From Paraburkholderia phosphatilytica (lineage in GTDB: Bacteria; Pseudomonadota; Gammaproteobacteria; Burkholderiales; Burkholderiaceae), in the NCBI RefSeq assembly GCF_003443895.1, contig NZ_QQOA01000022.1, positions 61,531 to 125,530 of the forward strand: a stretch of DNA of 64,000 nucleotides, given 5' to 3'. The notes under the pieces are model-generated. The model was not told the DNA's origin, did no database searches, and was given only the letters and a program-made list of their open reading frames with translations. This document shows positions 63,893 to 64,000 of this stretch, in pieces; within the stretch, counting starts at the first letter, position 1; every line of letters begins with the position of its first letter. The position numbers and the translations under genes were made by a program.

Positions 63893-64000
63893 ATGACCCG
63901 GACTTACCGCATTGCCGTCATCCCCGGCGACGGCATCGGCACGGAAGTGATGCCCGAAGGCGTGCGCGTGCTCGACGCCGCGTGCAAGCGCTTTGGCATC
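63893..64000 (+). CDS. Tartrate/isopropylmalate-type dehydrogenase (partial, runs off right edge)
   Basis: Only the first 36 codons are present, beginning MTRTYRIAVIPGDGIGTEV. IPGDGIGxEV is the N-terminal signature of the isocitrate/isopropylmalate dehydrogenase family, and the following MPEGVRVLDAACKRFGI resembles tartrate dehydrogenase/decarboxylase (TtuC) most. AAGGAG lies at good spacing before the ATG. The exact substrate class needs the rest of the gene. Confidence 0.75.
   Translation, partial: MTRTYRIAVIPGDGIGTEVMPEGVRVLDAACKRFGI

Noticed and set aside
1..64000. Insertion sequences, prophage genes, tRNA-linked integration sites or CRISPR arrays
   Set aside because: No transposase, integrase, tRNA cloverleaf or regularly spaced repeat-spacer array was seen on either strand.

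Overview
The window is GC-rich, densely coding DNA with Burkholderiaceae character, most like Paraburkholderia, Caballeronia or Burkholderia. The evidence is a classic beta-proteobacterial porin ending in Phe, many LysR/AraC/GntR-type regulated amine and amino-acid catabolic operons, and several stacked ABC importers. The genus is an inference from gene families and base composition. No rRNA, tRNA, CRISPR array, transposase or phage gene was seen.

Layout. 0-2 kb: a HipBA toxin-antitoxin module (hipA runs off the left edge) with four 16-bp palindromes spaced exactly 27 bp apart. 2-4 kb: divergent LysR regulator and trans-aconitate methyltransferase. 3.8-7 kb: a NitT/TauT-type ABC ATPase and a double-length permease, with no binding protein. 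7.7-8.5 kb: two small hypothetical genes. 9-15 kb: an OmpR/EnvZ-type two-component locus with an exported repeat protein, an EF-hand-like protein, a DUF4410-like lipoprotein and a sterol-desaturase-family membrane protein. Four promoters in this locus share the same direct repeat at identical distance from a -10 element. 15-21 kb: a tight catabolic operon (CoA-transferase, MFS transporter, AtzG-like small protein, amidase, citryl-CoA-lyase-like enzyme, SMP-30 lactonase). 21.6-25.8 kb: porin, diguanylate cyclase and a frameshifted chemoreceptor.

26-35 kb: a polyamine-type ABC import cluster split over both strands (binding protein, GMC oxidoreductase, two permeases, DAO-type amine oxidase, HAD hydrolase, ATPase, divergent LysR). 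34.9-37.6 kb: a large gene, frameshifted at a six-base homopolymer. It appears to encode a toxin or effector combining a YopT-like cysteine protease, a cholera-toxin-A-like ADP-ribosyltransferase and a probable ricin-type beta-trefoil. 37.7-48 kb: hydantoinase/oxoprolinase HyuA-HyuB with an AraC regulator, and a complete oligopeptide ABC importer with a Tat-exported binding protein.

48.4-64 kb: amine/amino-acid catabolism. It holds two paralogous GNAT acetyltransferases, a class III aminotransferase with an Lrp regulator, a three-subunit opine/hydroxyproline-type oxidase linked to an amino-acid ABC importer, a second DAO oxidase plus HAD pair, an aldehyde dehydrogenase, an XRE-cupin regulator with matching operators, a GhrA-type hydroxyacid reductase, and the start of a tartrate/isopropylmalate-type dehydrogenase at the right edge. 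Together the genes from 26 to 64 kb would import amines, amino acids, peptides or hydantoins, oxidise or deaminate them, and oxidise the resulting aldehydes and hydroxyacids. Specific substrates cannot be read from the sequence.
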